Below, piece after piece: positions 44,196 to 55,880 of a DNA stretch of 64,000 nucleotides. Source of the DNA: Muscardinus avellanarius (taxonomy: Eukaryota > Chordata > Mammalia > Rodentia > Gliridae). A model generated the notes under the pieces. The model searched no databases, had not been told where the DNA came from, and worked only from the letters and a program-made list of their open reading frames with translations. The stretch is taken from contig OY726563.1 of the NCBI GenBank assembly GCA_963383645.1, forward strand, positions 41,744,331 to 41,808,330, given 5' to 3'. The stretch's first letter is position 1; every line of letters begins with the position of its first letter. The position numbers were made by a program, and so were the translations under genes.

Positions 44196-44470
44196 GAGAT
44201 TGTTAAAAAATCTATGATAATGAATAAATAAATCCTTCCATCAAATAATGGATACATCTCAACCATCAGAAGAAAATTGGGGAATGGGGGGAAGCTGGAC
44301 CAAGAATGCAAAGAAGCCAGGCCTATTTTTACAACAAATATTAAAATACTTCAATAATACAAACGAGGAAGGGAAGGAGGAAAGGAATTTATGACTTAGT
44401 GTTTTTTTTTTGGGGGGGGGTTCATTCTATACTGATAGAAGAATAGAGCCCCCTCCAGGGCTGCCTGCCT

Positions 44471-45054
44471 TCAAGCCACGGTACAGTTTTTGTCTCGGGT
44501 CTGGCGAGGCATCCCTGGGCGAGAATCCCCCGAGAGTGGTGTGGCTGGAGATTTGAAGGTCTCTGTGGAAGGGTCCTGGGCGGTTCTGGGTCTGCATAAG
44601 TGCGGTGGCAGCGGGATTCGTTCTCCTAGGAAGAAGCCATCTTCCTCAGAGGACTCAGAACTGGGGCTGGAGGGCGAACTGGAGCAAGATCCTGAGTCCG
44701 ACCCTGATCCCAAGTCACATCGATGGTGGCCACGTCTGCCAGGGTGGCGGTGGTGATGGTGGTGGCTGCGGTGGCGGCGACGGCCAAGGGCCCTAGGTGG
44801 GGGGCTTCGTGGCCTGCGGCGCTGGGCGGGAGGTGCACTCAGGGTCCGCCGAGGACCTCCCTCAGATACCAGAGGATCACGGAAGCTGACGCGGGGTGTG
44901 CTTTGGCGACCGAAGGCGCTATCATCTGCGCGCGGGACCGATTGCCCAGGGGACTCCGGGGGTGGCTCAGGAGCACTTCGGAGCCCCAGTTCGGGCATGG
45001 AGTGGCGGTGGGGGGTTCCTCTCAGAAAACGGGAGGGCTCCTCGGGGTCTGTAG
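44471..45054 (-). CDS. PRICKLE3: PRICKLE3 terminal exon (disordered tail, His tract, CAAX end)
   Basis: 584 bases from acceptor TTTCCCAG to TGA at 44473-44471. Contains [36 protein letters not shown], the basic tract [19 protein letters not shown] (about 44735-44790), an acidic-serine stretch [18 protein letters not shown] and the end KNCTVA. Confidence 0.94.
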
Positions 45055-48000
45055 CTGGGAAAGGAAATATGGGGCGACTCCTTGTATCTGCCCCCCTCCC
45101 CCTGGAGGAGGCACGTGTAAAGGTTACCTTTCCCCCACCGGGACTGGGAAAGTGGGGATAGAGTGATGGGAAGGAAGATGGGACCCCAGGAAGTTTGAAA
45201 CCTGGTACACGCAGTGGGTGGAGGGAAGGATGAACGCTTAAGGAGCCGGGCAGGATTGACCTAAGGGGCGTGGCCAGGGAATGGGGAAGCGGTTCAGAAG
45301 GGGACATAGCAGGGCGGATGTATTAGTGGACAGGGAAGGGTTGGAGGAAAGGAAAGGGAACTTGGGCTTTAGCAAGGAGAAATTGAGGTAAGGGACGGCT
45401 TCTACGCAGGAGTGGTGTGAACCCGGGCTTCACGAGGTGGCGGGTGTAGTTTGAATAAGGAAGCTGGGCCAAGCTGCAGGAGGAACCAGGTTTGCAGCAG
45501 GTGAAGGGTCTGGGCGTGTCCGAAGGGGAGGGGGAGGAAGGAGCCAGAGTGAGACGGGGCGGGGCTCTCACCAGGCTCCGCCTCCGTGCAAATGCCTTTG
45601 GTGGCAGTCTCAGACGTCCCCTCCGCAGCAGAGAAAGAGGTTGTGGAGGTTGCCAGCGGTGCGGTGACGGTGCCCGCGCTCCAGCTACGGCGCCCGGGCC
45701 CCTGAGCGGTGGGCTCCGACCCAAGGCTGCAGGCTCGTGAGCAGAAGATTAGGCCCCGGCGTGGCAGGAAGGGGCGGCCCAGTAGGGCTCGACCGCAGCG
45801 ACTGCAGCAGAAGCAGCGGTCTGAAGCGTGCCAGTGCTGGCCCTCGTAAGCCATCTGGCCCTGGTCCAGGCCTGCAGGGACCAACGCAAAGGGGGAAACT
45901 GAGGCAGGACCCCCAGACATGCTCCCACCATTCCTGAATGGGGTCATCTTGGCAAAAATTGGGGGATCTGGAGGCAGGGTACCCTGATTGGCCTCTTCCT
46001 TCCTGGAATGGGACCAGCCCTTTTCTGGAGAGAGCAAGAAGCTGGGTTTTGTTTGTACCCCATTGTTCCCCATCCTCCTCTCCTGGAGATTGGCTGGTAA
46101 ATGTCTCATTCCCCTTCCCTTTTCTTCTCAGGGTGCCCCCTCTGCGAATAGGGATTGACATTGGACTCTATAATGTGGACCAGGCTTAGACATTTTTGTG
46201 TGTATAGTACTGGAGATTAAACCTAGGGGCATTCTACTGCCAAGGTACACTCCCACTTGTTTTTGTTTTGAAACAAGGTCACCATAAGTTGTTGAGAGTC
46301 TTGCTAAATTGCTGAGGCTAGTCCTTTTTTCTGTAGTACTGGGGATGGAATCCAGGGACATTCTACCTCTGAGCTACACCCTCAGCCCTATTTTATTCTG
46401 AAATGGTCTAAGTTGCGGAGGCTGGCTGTGAACCTGAGATCCTCCTGTCTTTGCCTCCCAAGTACTGGGATTACAAGCATGTGCCAACCACACCTGGCTC
46501 TGAAGTTGGTTTTGAACCTGCAGTCCTCCTATCTTTGCCTCCCCAAGTATTGGGATTATAGGCATGTACCAGTATGCCCAGGCTCTGATTTTAAATTTTG
46601 AAACAGGGTCTCACTAAGATGCTAAGGATGGCCTCAAACTTATGATCCTCTTGTCTCCCAAGTATCTCCTCTTCCTAAGTCTTGGGATTACAGGCATGCA
46701 GCACCACGCCCAGCTAGGTTTAGACATTAAGGGATGGTGGCTTCAGGTGGAAGGTGGGTGGTAGCCTGGGCCACAATAAGGGGCCTGGGCATTGGGAAAA
46801 GGGCTGAGAGTGTAGGGTATCACTAGGAGTTAACCTAGGCTGATGGAGGAGAGTTGAAGAATAGGACATAGCCGGGGGCACTGGAGGCTAGGCTTAGAGG
46901 ACTGTGGTTAGGCATAGGGGGATGGGGCCTGGAGGACAAAGGGGCCCCTAATGGGTGGGGCTGTGGTCCAGCTATCCATGCATCCCTCCATCCAGTCCCA
47001 TTACGGTCACCCACCGATGTGCTCCCCGCAGCCGTCACAGTACTCAGCATGGCGGGCCTCGTAGCAGGCACAGCAGTGTGGGCGGCTCTGACGCATGACA
47101 TAGCGCTGTCCTCCCAGGGAAACTTCACACTCGAAGCAGCAGAAGTGACCCATGTGCCAGTGCCGGCCCTCGGCCTCCGTGCACTCAGGCGAGAAGATGA
47201 TCTGAAGGATGCAGCCCCCCCCCCCCGCGGTTGTCAGAAAGGCAGGCCCCCGGCCCTTTCCCCTTCTCCTCCATTGCCACCCCCGGCCAGGGAGGCAAAC
47301 CTCATCACAGGCTTGGCAGCGTGGGCGCAGACGTTCTGCATGGTGGCGCCCGCAGTAGACCTTGCCCGCGTGATAGAAGTAGATGAGATCCACCAGCAGC
47401 TCCCGGCATGTGGTGCATACAAAGCACTGTGGGTGCCAGCAGGCACCCAGTCCTGCCCGGCTGGCAAACACCGCAATGTCCCCACCTCCAATCTGCTTCC
47501 CACACTGCCAAATGACAGACAGACAGACAGTGGCAACATCACCAAGGTGGTCAGATGGATCTGGTCAGCTGGGCAGGTCGCACTTGAGCCTTCCCCGTGG
47601 TGAAATTCTGTGACCGGCCCCAACTACAGGGTAACTGACAGTTCCTACTTGTAGGGTGCCTTAGCTAATAACCCTGTTTATGGGGAAACAATAGAGATAG
47701 GCCTTACCCATCTTCCTTCATAGGGGGCTGGGGCCTTGCAGACCTCACAAAATAGTGGGTTCTTTAAAGATTTTTTTTGCAGGTCTAGGGATGGAACCCA
47801 TGGGCATTCGACCTCTGAGCTACACCCCCTACCCTATTTTTTTTTTATTCTTTATTTTGAAACAGAGTCTCACTAAGTTACTAAGGGTTTTGCTAAATTG
47901 CTGATGCTGGCCTTAAACCTGGGATCCTCTTGTTTTAACTTCTCAAGTACTATGGATCAATACTTAAAAACAGGTCCAGAATGCTGGGCGTGGTGGCGCA

Positions 48001-50436
48001 TGCTCGTAATCCCTGTGCTTGGGAGGCTGAGACAGGAGGATTGCACAGGTTCGAAGCCAGCCTCGGCTACTTAGTGAGACCCTGTTTCCAAATAAAATAT
48101 AAAAAATAGGTATGGGAGTATAGCCCGGAGGTAGAAAGCCTCTGGGTTCCACCCCTAGTACCACCAAAAACAACAACAACAACAACAAAAAACAGGTCCA
48201 GACCACAGAGAACCAAGGAGCTCATGCCTTGTGTCCATTGCAAACAGGGGAAGAAACCATAAAGAAGATACACCAATGCCTCCTTAGAGGTAATAATTTT
48301 GGGGGCACTAAGAATTGAACCCAGGGACATTCTACCTCTGAGCTATACACCTAGCCCTATTTATTTATTTACTTATTTATTTTACAGGTCTGGGAATGGA
48401 ACCCAGGGGAATTTGACCTCCGAGCTATACCTGCTGCCCTATTTATTCTTTAGTTTGAAACAGGGTCTCACTAAGTTGCAAAGGATCTCACTAAGTAGCT
48501 GAGGCTGTTCGTGAACTGCGATCCTCCAGTCTCAGCCTCCCGAATGCTGGGATTACAAGCGTGCACCACCACGCCCGGCTTGCCCAGCCCTTTTTACATT
48601 TATTTATTATTTATTTAGCAGTAATGAAGATTGCTGTTTGTTTGTAGGAACTGGGGATTGAACCCAGGGACATTCTACCTGTGAGCTACATCCCCAACCC
48701 TATTTTTGATTCTTTCTTTTGAAACAGAGTCTCACCAAGTTGCAGAGGGCCTCACTAAGTAGCTGAGGCTGGCCACGCACCTGTGATCCTCCTGTCTCAG
48801 CTTCCCAAGAACTGGGATTACAAGTGTGCGCCACCACGCCTGGCTTGTACTAAGGAATTAAACTCAGGGCTTTACGCATGACAGGCAAGCATTCTACCAC
48901 TAAGTTAGATCCACAACCCATTAATTAATTAATTAATTTAGAAACAGTCTCTCACTAAGTTGCTAAGGATCCAAATTGCTTGGGGTGATATTAAACCTGT
49001 GGTCTTCTGTCTCAGCTTCATAAGTATTGGGATCACAGGCATGTATCACCATACCTGGCTCTTCAGAGATAATTTGCACCCAACTGAGAGACTACAGGTC
49101 CTATCTACAAGAGGGCTCTAGATACACACCTTGTCTACCAGAGGAGACCATAGATACAGCCCCCTGGGGCTTAAGTGGCGGGGCTTAGCTTTCCAAGGCC
49201 TGGGAGGTGGATACTGCACCCCAGGACCTTGATTGCTTTTTTTTTTTTTGGTCTTGGGGATTAAAGTCAGAAGCATTCTACCTCCAAGCTTCAGCCCTAT
49301 CCCTATTTATTTATTTATTTATTTATTTATTTTTGCAGCACTGGAGACCAAACCCAGAGGCTTTCTATCTCTAGCTACACCCCCAGCCTTACTTTTTATT
49401 CTTTATTTTGAAACAAGGTCTCACTAAGTTGGGGAGGCCTCACTAAATAGCTGAGGCTGGCCACAAACCCACGATCCTCTTGTCTCAGCCTCCCAAGTAC
49501 TGGGATTACAAGTGTGTGCCACCATGCCCTGGCTCCTATTTTATTTTTTATTTGGAAATGGGTTCTTTCTAGGTTATTCATAACCTCACTGATTTGCTGA
49601 GGCTGGCCTTAAACCTGAGATCCTCCTGTCTCAGCCTCCTAACTACGGGAATTACAGGCATGTACCACCACCATGCTTGGCCTACCCCAGGACCTTTGAT
49701 ATGAGGCTCCCCCATGACTCACCTCCTCACAGATGGCCCCAGTGATGGTCACTGGGAAGATTCGCACAGTGCCCCGCCCCAGATTCTCCCGCTTCCGTTG
49801 CTGGCTGAAGGCTCTCAGCTCTTTCTTCTCCTCCTCTTCCAGTGCGGTGCAATACTGTGCCTGGAGGAGAAGGGGTCTCCCAGAATCCACCCATACTCAT
49901 GAAGTTTCCTTCTAGGCCTTTTTTTCTGTACTTGAGATTGATCCTGGGGGCATACTACCTCAAAGAGATATCCCTAGCCCTCTTTATTGTTTTTATTATG
50001 AAATAAGGCCTTGCTAAATTGCAGAGGCTGGCCTCAAAATGATGATCCTTCTGCCTCAGCCTACCAAGTCCTGGGATTACAGACATGTGCCACTGCACCC
50101 AGCTTCCTTCTGGGCCTTTGTATAGATGGTACCTCCTGCCTGGTATACTGACCCCTTACCTCTTCTTCCAAGGCCTGGCTGTGGTTTTCTAAGGGACGTC
50201 CCTGGATGGTGCTTGCCTCTCTAGACCTCGCCTTGGCTCATCTCTGACCCTCTCCATTTCTCTCCAGCTGCCCTACATTCACCCAGGTGGTGCTTGATCC
50301 CCGGTATGCCCTTCTTTCTCACCTCACTGTCGTGTGGGGGCAGTTGGTGCAGCAGCTGCTTGATCCTGTATTTCTCCCCAGGACTGTTGACATAGGGGAC
50401 CTTGTCTTCTGGGAGGCAGCTGAAAAACTGGTACAC
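44471..50436 (-). CDS. PRICKLE3: PRICKLE3, PET/LIM planar cell polarity protein, last six exons (partial gene)
   Basis: Coding exons on the minus strand are 50436-50323, 49860-49723, 47504-47301, 47201-47015, 45871-45572 and 45054-44471. They are GT-AG and phase-consistent, and give 508 residues to the stop. About 107 N-terminal residues lie beyond the right edge. Order: PET domain ([20 protein letters not shown] to [10 protein letters not shown]), LIM1 ([13 protein letters not shown] to CGRHH), LIM2 ([20 protein letters not shown] to CCACYEARH), LIM3 ([15 protein letters not shown] to CSRAC), then a long disordered Ser/Arg/Pro tail with a histidine tract and the end RDKNCTVA. The terminal CTVA fits a CAAX prenylation box, a known feature of Prickle proteins. 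The zinc ligands of all three LIM domains look intact. Prickle proteins act at the plasma membrane with Vangl in planar polarity signalling, and human PRICKLE3 has also been linked to mitochondrial ATP synthase. Confidence 0.95.
45572..45871 (-). CDS. PRICKLE3: PRICKLE3 exon (LIM3 and linker)
   Basis: 300 bases, [20 protein letters not shown] to CTEAEPG, with acceptor TCCCTGCAG and donor GTGAGAGC. The linker [20 protein letters not shown] diverges from human more than the LIM domain does. Confidence 0.94.
46195..46715 (-). repeat. Antisense SINE cluster in a PRICKLE3 intron
   Basis: Fragments and copies begin near 46195, 46335, 46500 and 46590. They separate the LIM3 exon from the LIM2 exon. 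Confidence 0.8.
47015..47201 (-). CDS. PRICKLE3: PRICKLE3 exon (LIM2)
   Basis: 187 bases, [20 protein letters not shown] to CDGCGEHI, with acceptor ATCCTTCAG and donor GTGGGTGA, leaving phase 1. A run of C residues just upstream on the plus strand (47216-47225) lies in the intron. Confidence 0.94.
47301..47504 (-). CDS. PRICKLE3: PRICKLE3 exon (LIM1)
   Basis: 68 codons, [20 protein letters not shown] to RPRCQACDE, with acceptor ATTTGGCAG and donor GTTTGCCT. The donor has a weaker +3 to +6 context than the other exons. Confidence 0.94.
47765..49682. repeat. SINE cluster in a PRICKLE3 intron
   Basis: Antisense copies at about 47775-47955, 48297-48580, 48640-48843, 48930-49060, 49230-49535 and 49540-49682, a sense copy at about 47983-48165 with an AACAAC tail, and an antisense ID element at about 48845-48920 (AGGCAAGCATTCTACCACTA). 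The only sizeable non-repeat piece is 49065-49220. Confidence 0.82.
49723..49860 (-). CDS. PRICKLE3: PRICKLE3 exon (PET end and first LIM cysteines)
   Basis: 46 codons, [20 protein letters not shown] to TGAICEE, with acceptor TCCTCCAG and donor GTGAGTCA. Confidence 0.95.
49915..50225. repeat. Antisense SINE and L2-like fragment
   Basis: An antisense SINE (about 49915-50105) is followed by L2-like sequence GGGCCTTTGTATAGATGGTA and CTCCTGCCTGGTATACTGAC to about 50220. Confidence 0.65.
50323..50436 (-). CDS. PRICKLE3: PRICKLE3 exon (PET domain, first visible)
   Basis: 38 codons, [20 protein letters not shown] to PPHDSE, with acceptor TTCTCACAG and donor GTGAGAAAG. The intron upstream of it exceeds 13.5 kb. 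Confidence 0.95.
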
Positions 50437-50529
50437 CTGTGAGAACATGGGAGGATAGACGGGAAAATTGGGATTAGAGGTGAGCTGGGATGCAGTGAGA
50501 CTGTGGGTCCTCACTTCTCTGAGAAAATT

Positions 50530-51995
50530 AAAGTTGCTGGGCATGGTGGTGCACACCTGGGATCCCAGTACTTGGGAGACTGAGACAGGAAGAGTGCAGG
50601 TGCACCACTATGCCTGGCTAAATTATTATATTTTTGTGTGTGGTACTGGGGATAGAACTCAGGGTCATTCTACTTCTGAGATACCTTAGCCACTGACTGA
50701 GACTCTGTTTTGAAATAAAAAGCAGGTATGTTGGAGCATGTTTGTAGTCTCAGTACTTGAGAGGCTGAGACAGGAGGATTCTAGGTTCAAGGACAGCCTC
50801 AGAAACATAGTGAGACCCTGCTTCAAAATAAAAAAGTAAAACCTGGTGTGGTGGCGCACGCTTGTAATCCCAGTAATTGGGAGACTGAGACAAGAGGATC
50901 GCAGGTTCGTGGCCAGCCTCAATATTTAGTGAGGCCCTTGGCAACTTAATGAGACCCTGTTCCAAAAATAAAGAATGAGATACAGGACTGGGGGTATAGC
51001 TTGAAGGTAGAGTGTCCCTGGGTGGTTCAATCTCCAATACCAAAAAATAAAATAAAATAAAATAAAATAAAATAAAATAAAAGTAAGCCTGGCATGGTGG
51101 TGCACACTTGTAATCCCAGCATTTGGGAGGCTGAGACAGGAGGATCGCAGTTTGCAGACAGCCTCAGCTATTTAGTGAGGCTCTTTGCAACTCAGTGAGA
51201 CTCTGTTTCAAAATAAAGAATAAAAAATAATGCTGGGGGTATAGTTCGGAGGTAGAATGCCCCTGGGTTCAATCCTCAGTACCACAAAAAATAATTTAAA
51301 AAAAGGGCTGGGGTATAGTTCGGAGGTAGAATGTTCCTGGTTTCAATTCCTAGTACCAAATAAAAAACAACAACAACAACAACAACAACAAAAAACGGGG
51401 TGGGGAGTGTAACTTGGAGGTAGGATGCTTTGGGTTCAACCCCCAGTACCAAAAAAAAAAGGGAAAAATTTTTACTGTAATCCCAGTACTTGAGAGGCTA
51501 AGACAGGAAGATCATGGGTTCAAGGCCAGCCTCGGTGATTTAGCGAGACCCTCAGCACCTAATGGAGAGTCTGTTTCAAACTACACAATACAAAGGGCTG
51601 GGGTGTAGAGCAGAGGTAGAATGCCCTTGGGCACCAAAAAACAGAGTTGTGAGCCAAGTGTTGTGGTGCAAGCATGTATGTAATCCCAGGTACTCAGGAT
51701 GCTGAGGCAGGAGGACCACAGTTTGGAGGCCAGCCTGGGCAACTGGCCATGACCATCAGCAACTCAACTCAGTAAGACCCTTTCTTTTTGTGGTACTTGG
51801 GATGGAACCCAGGGGCATTCTATCTCTAAGCTACACCCCCAGCCCTATTTTTTATTCTTTATTTTGAAACAGGGTCTCACTGAGTTGCAAAGGGTCTAAG
51901 TAGCTGAGGCTGTCCTCGAATCGCGATCCTCTTGTCTCAGACTCCACAATGCTGGGATTACAAGCATGCGCCACTATGCCTGTCTACAGTGATAC
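50530..51995. repeat. SINE cluster in the large PRICKLE3 intron
   Basis: Mostly sense copies begin near 50535, 50715, 50840, 51083, 51300, 51400, 51470 and 51650, followed by an antisense copy at about 51785-51990. Simple-sequence tails include AAAATA and AAC runs (51035-51078, 51364-51392). Confidence 0.82.
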
Positions 51996-52045
51996 CCTTT
52001 TTTCAAAATGAAAAATAAAGTGTTTAACAAGAATTGCTCACCTGA

Positions 52046-52214
52046 AATACTAGATGTCAACCACTAAGCCAAGCATGGGAAGGAGGGATGGGGAGGGAAT
52101 GGGGTGGGGATTGGGTAGGGGCTAACTGGGCGATGTGTGCATGTATGTCTACAAAAGTATTTTCTTTATACCATTATGATGTATGAATCCAGTGCACCAA
52201 TAAAAATTAAAAAA
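52046..52214 (+). mobile_element. 5'-truncated HAL1-like 3' tail with perfect 17-bp TSD
   Basis: Only the last 169 bp of the element are present, starting AATACTAGATGTCAACCACT and ending in an A-rich tail. It is flanked by AAGAATTGCTCACCTGA at 52029-52045 and 52215-52231. The tail matches the ends of the two long HAL1-like copies (TACTAGATGTCAACC) and not the autonomous-type L1 tails of this window (ATATCGAAGTCAATC). Confidence 0.92.
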
Positions 52215-52231
52215 AAAGAATTGCTCACCTG

Positions 52232-52965
52232 AGTGTGGTGGCGCATGCTTGTAATCCCAGCATTTGGAAGGCTGATACAGGAGGATCATGGTTCTGGGAC
52301 AACCTCAGCCACTTAGTGAGGTCCTTTGCAACTCAATGAGACCCTGTTTCAAAATAAAGAATTAAAAATAGGGCTCAGAGCCAGGCGTGGTTGTGCATGC
52401 TTATAATCCTTGTGCTTGGAAGGCTGAGGCAGGAGGATTGCACAGGTTTGAAGCCAGCCTCAGCTACTTAGTGAGGCTCTCAGCAACTTAGTGAGACCCT
52501 GTTTCCAAATAAAATATAAAATAGGTCTGGGAGTATAGCCTGGAGGTAGAAAGCCCCTGGGTTCCACCCCTAGTACCACTAAATAAATAAATAAATGGCT
52601 AAAAAATAGGGCTGGGCTGGGGGTGTATCTTGGAGGTAGATTGCTCCTGGCTTTCCATCCCCAGTACTGCAATAAAATAAAATAAAATAAAATAAAATAG
52701 GGCTCAGAACCAGGCATGGTGGCGCATGCTTGGAATCCCAGCATTTGGGAGGTTGAGGCCGGAGGATGGCTTGTTTGTGGACGGCCTCAGCTACTTAGTG
52801 AGGCCCTGTTTTAAAAGAAAAAGTAAAAAAGTAGGGCAGGGGGTATAGCTTGGAGGTCGAATGTCCCTGGGTTCCATCCCCAGACCCACACACAAAAAAA
52901 TAGGGCTTAGGGTGTAGCTGGAAGGTAGAATGCCCCTGGATTTCATCCCCAGTACTGCGAAAAAA
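52232..52965 (+). repeat. Sense SINE cluster
   Basis: Copies begin near 52232, 52380, 52705 and 52905, with right-part fragments and AATAAATAAATA and AAAATA tails in between. Confidence 0.82.
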
Positions 52966-53029
52966 AAAATCTCAGTGGAAAAGTGCCCCTGGGTTCAATC
53001 CCAGTGGTGGGGGGTTGTGAGCACTCATT

Positions 53030-53610
53030 CGTCCTCTCTCTGCTCCTATTTTCTCCTGATACCACTGCAGGCAGGCTTCTGCCCCCACCCCCAACCCCAA
53101 GCCGTTAAGGTCATTAAGGATGTCCACATTGTTAAAATCATTGTCCAGGTCCAAGTGCTCATTGGATTTGACCATGGTAGCCCTGGCCCCAGACTATTGC
53201 TCCCTCTTCCTGGAAACGGTTCCTTCCCTTGGCCTCCAGGAAGTTCTGACTTCCTGCCGGCATAATTGCCTGCTCCTTCTCTGACCTCAGTTAATCAACT
53301 CCTGAATGTGGGAGAGTCCTAGGGCTCAGTCCTTGGTCTTTTGCCTCTGTCTACATTCACCTTCCTGGGAACTGTATCCATGCCCATGGCTATAAATATC
53401 AGCTATAAATATCAGCTAAGGTGTCACAAATGCATAGCCCCAGGCCTATGGCTTCTCCCTTGCATGCCCAGCTGTGGGACCATTTAGTTGTCTAAAAGGA
53501 ACCTTAAACTCCAGATCACCAGAACACAACTTGAGCTCTTACCCTTACACCTCCTTCTTGCCTAGGTCTTTCTCAGGCAAAGAAATGGGTAAATCCATCC
53601 ACTCATACTT
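53030..53610 (+). repeat. L2 LINE fragment, sense
   Basis: A long collinear L2 stretch: AAGGTCATTAAGGATGTCCA, CATTGGATTTGACCATGGTA, TGGCCTCCAGGAAGTTCTGA, CCTAGGGCTCAGTCCTTGGT, CTGTCTACATTCACC, GGCTATAAATATCAGCTA and CCTTAAACTCCAGATCA in L2 order. A 15-bp unit (GGCTATAAATATCAG-like) is duplicated at about 53390-53418. Confidence 0.8.
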
Positions 53611-53704
53611 GGGGTCACTTTTCTTTTCTCTTTCCCTCTCTTCTCTTCTTCCTGCCTGCCTATCTTCCTTCCTCCCTCCACTTCTCCCTCCCTTCATTTT
53701 TCCT

Positions 53705-55880
53705 TTCTGAATTTGGAATTGAACTCAGGGGCATTCTACCTCTGAGCTACCCCCTTCAGCCCTAATTTTTTTGTGTGTGGTATTGAAGATGGAACCTAAG
53801 AGCATGCTACCTCAGAGATAAACCCCCCAACCTATATTTTATTCTTTCTTTTGAAACAAGGTCTCATTAAGTTGCAGAGGGCCTAAGTATCTGAGACTGG
53901 CTGCAAACCCCGATCCTCCTTTCTCAGCCTCCCAAATGCTGGGATTACAAGAATGTGCCACCGCAGCACCTGGCTTCAAACACAGTCTTGCTAAATTCCT
54001 GAGATTATCTTTGAACCTGCAATCCTCCTATCTCAGCCTCCCAAGTACTAGGATTACAGGCTTGCAGCACCGTGTGCCTGGCTAAATTTTTTGTGGTACT
54101 GAGGATAGAACTCAGGGGTGTTCTACCTTTGAGCTACACCTCATCCCTACTTTATTTTATATTTTTAGATTCTTATTAAGTTGCCCAGGCTGTCCTTGAG
54201 CTTGCCATCATCCTGTCTTAGCCTCCCAAGCACTTGGATTACAGGTGTATGCATCAAGTATGAGACTTTCTTTTTTTGGTACTGGGGATTGAACTCAGAG
54301 GCATTCTACCTTCAAGTTATACCCCTAGTCTGATTTTACTTCTTTTTTATTTGTGGTATTGAGGGAAATCCTATCACCAAGCTATACCCCCAGCCCTATT
54401 TTTTATTCTTTTTTGTTTGTTTGTTTGAGGTACTGGGGATGGAACCCAGGGCATTCTACCTCCGAGCTATATGCCTAGCCCTATTTTTATTTTGTGGTAC
54501 TGGGGGTGGAACACAGGGGCTTTCTACCTCCAGGCTATACTCCCAGACCTATTTTATATTTTATTTGGAAACAGGGTCTCACTAAGTTGCTGAGAGCCTC
54601 ACTAAGTAGCTGAGGCTGGCTTTGAACCTGCACGATCCTCCTGTCTCAGCCTCCCAAGTGCAGGGATTACAAGTGTGTGCCACCACGCCCGGCCCTAGCC
54701 CTATTTTTTATTCTTTATTTTGAAACAGCCTCCCAAATGCTAGGATTACAAGCATGCTCCACCATGCTCGGCTTATTCTTTCTTTCTTTCTTTTTTTTAT
54801 TTTTTGCAGTACTGGGGATGAAACCCAGGGACATTCTATCTCCAAGCTACACCCCACCCCTATTTTTTTTTTTTTTTTTGCGGTTCTGGGGATGGAACCC
54901 AGGGGCATTCTACCTCTGAGCTATACCCCGTGCCCTATTTTTTTATTTTTTTTTTGAAACTGGGTATCACTAAGTTGCAGAGGGCATCACTAAGTAGCTG
55001 AGGCTGTCTGCGAACTGCGATCCTCTGGTCTCAGCCTATCCACATGCTGGGATTACAAGCATGCGCCACCACGCCTGGCTTCCACCCCTATTTTTATTCT
55101 TTATTTTGATCCTCCTGTCTCAGCCTCCCAAATGCTGGGATTATTGCCACCATGCTCGGTTTATTTTTGTTTGTTTTTTGTTTTGTTTTTGTGGTACTGA
55201 GGGTGGAACCCAGAGGCTTTCTACCTCCGGGCTATGCTCCCAGACCTATTTTTAGAAACAGGGTGTCACTAAGTTGCTGAGAGCCTCACTAAGTAGCTGA
55301 GGCTGGCTTTGAACCTGTGTGATCCTCCTGTCTCAGCCTCCCAAGTGCGGGGATTACAAGCATGCGCCACCACGCCTGGCTTCGGTTTATTTTTTATTTT
55401 GAAATAAGGTGTCACTAAATTGCAGAGGCCCTCACTAAATAGTTGAGGCTGTACAGAACCTGCAATCCTTCTGTCTCAGCCTTCCAAATTCTTGGATTAC
55501 AAGTGTGCCTGATTTTATTTCTTATTTGGAAACAGGGTCTCATTAAGTTGCAGAGGCTGACTTTGAATTTTAAATCTTCTTGTTTCAGCCTCCCAAGTAC
55601 TGAGATTAGAAGAAGAATATACCACCATGCCCAGCATGAGACCCTTTTCAAAAAAAAAAAAAGAACAGGGCTGGGGGTATAGTTTAGAGATAGAATGCCT
55701 CAGAGTTAAAGCCTGGACCCCCCCCCCATACACATACATATAAATAAAATCTCCAGAATCTGCTGAGAATGGTAGCACATGTCTGTAATCCCAGTCACTC
55801 AGAAGGCTAAGGCAAGAGGATCACAGGTTCAATGCTAGCCTGGGCAAGTTATCCTGTCTCAAAAGAAAAAAGGAAAAAAA
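53705..55880. repeat. Antisense SINE cluster, then sense fragments
   Basis: Antisense copies begin near 53705, 53775, 53985, 54100, 54275, 54345, 54425, 54495, 54780, 54865, 55085, 55190, 55385 and 55515. Two sense fragments follow at about 55650-55730 and 55755-55870. The tract 53611-53700 is a CTTCC/CTCCC pyrimidine run. Confidence 0.8.

Noticed and set aside
44723..45166. 147-codon plus-strand ORF
   Set aside because: It is a shadow of the PRICKLE3 terminal exon, which is low-complexity and GC-rich.
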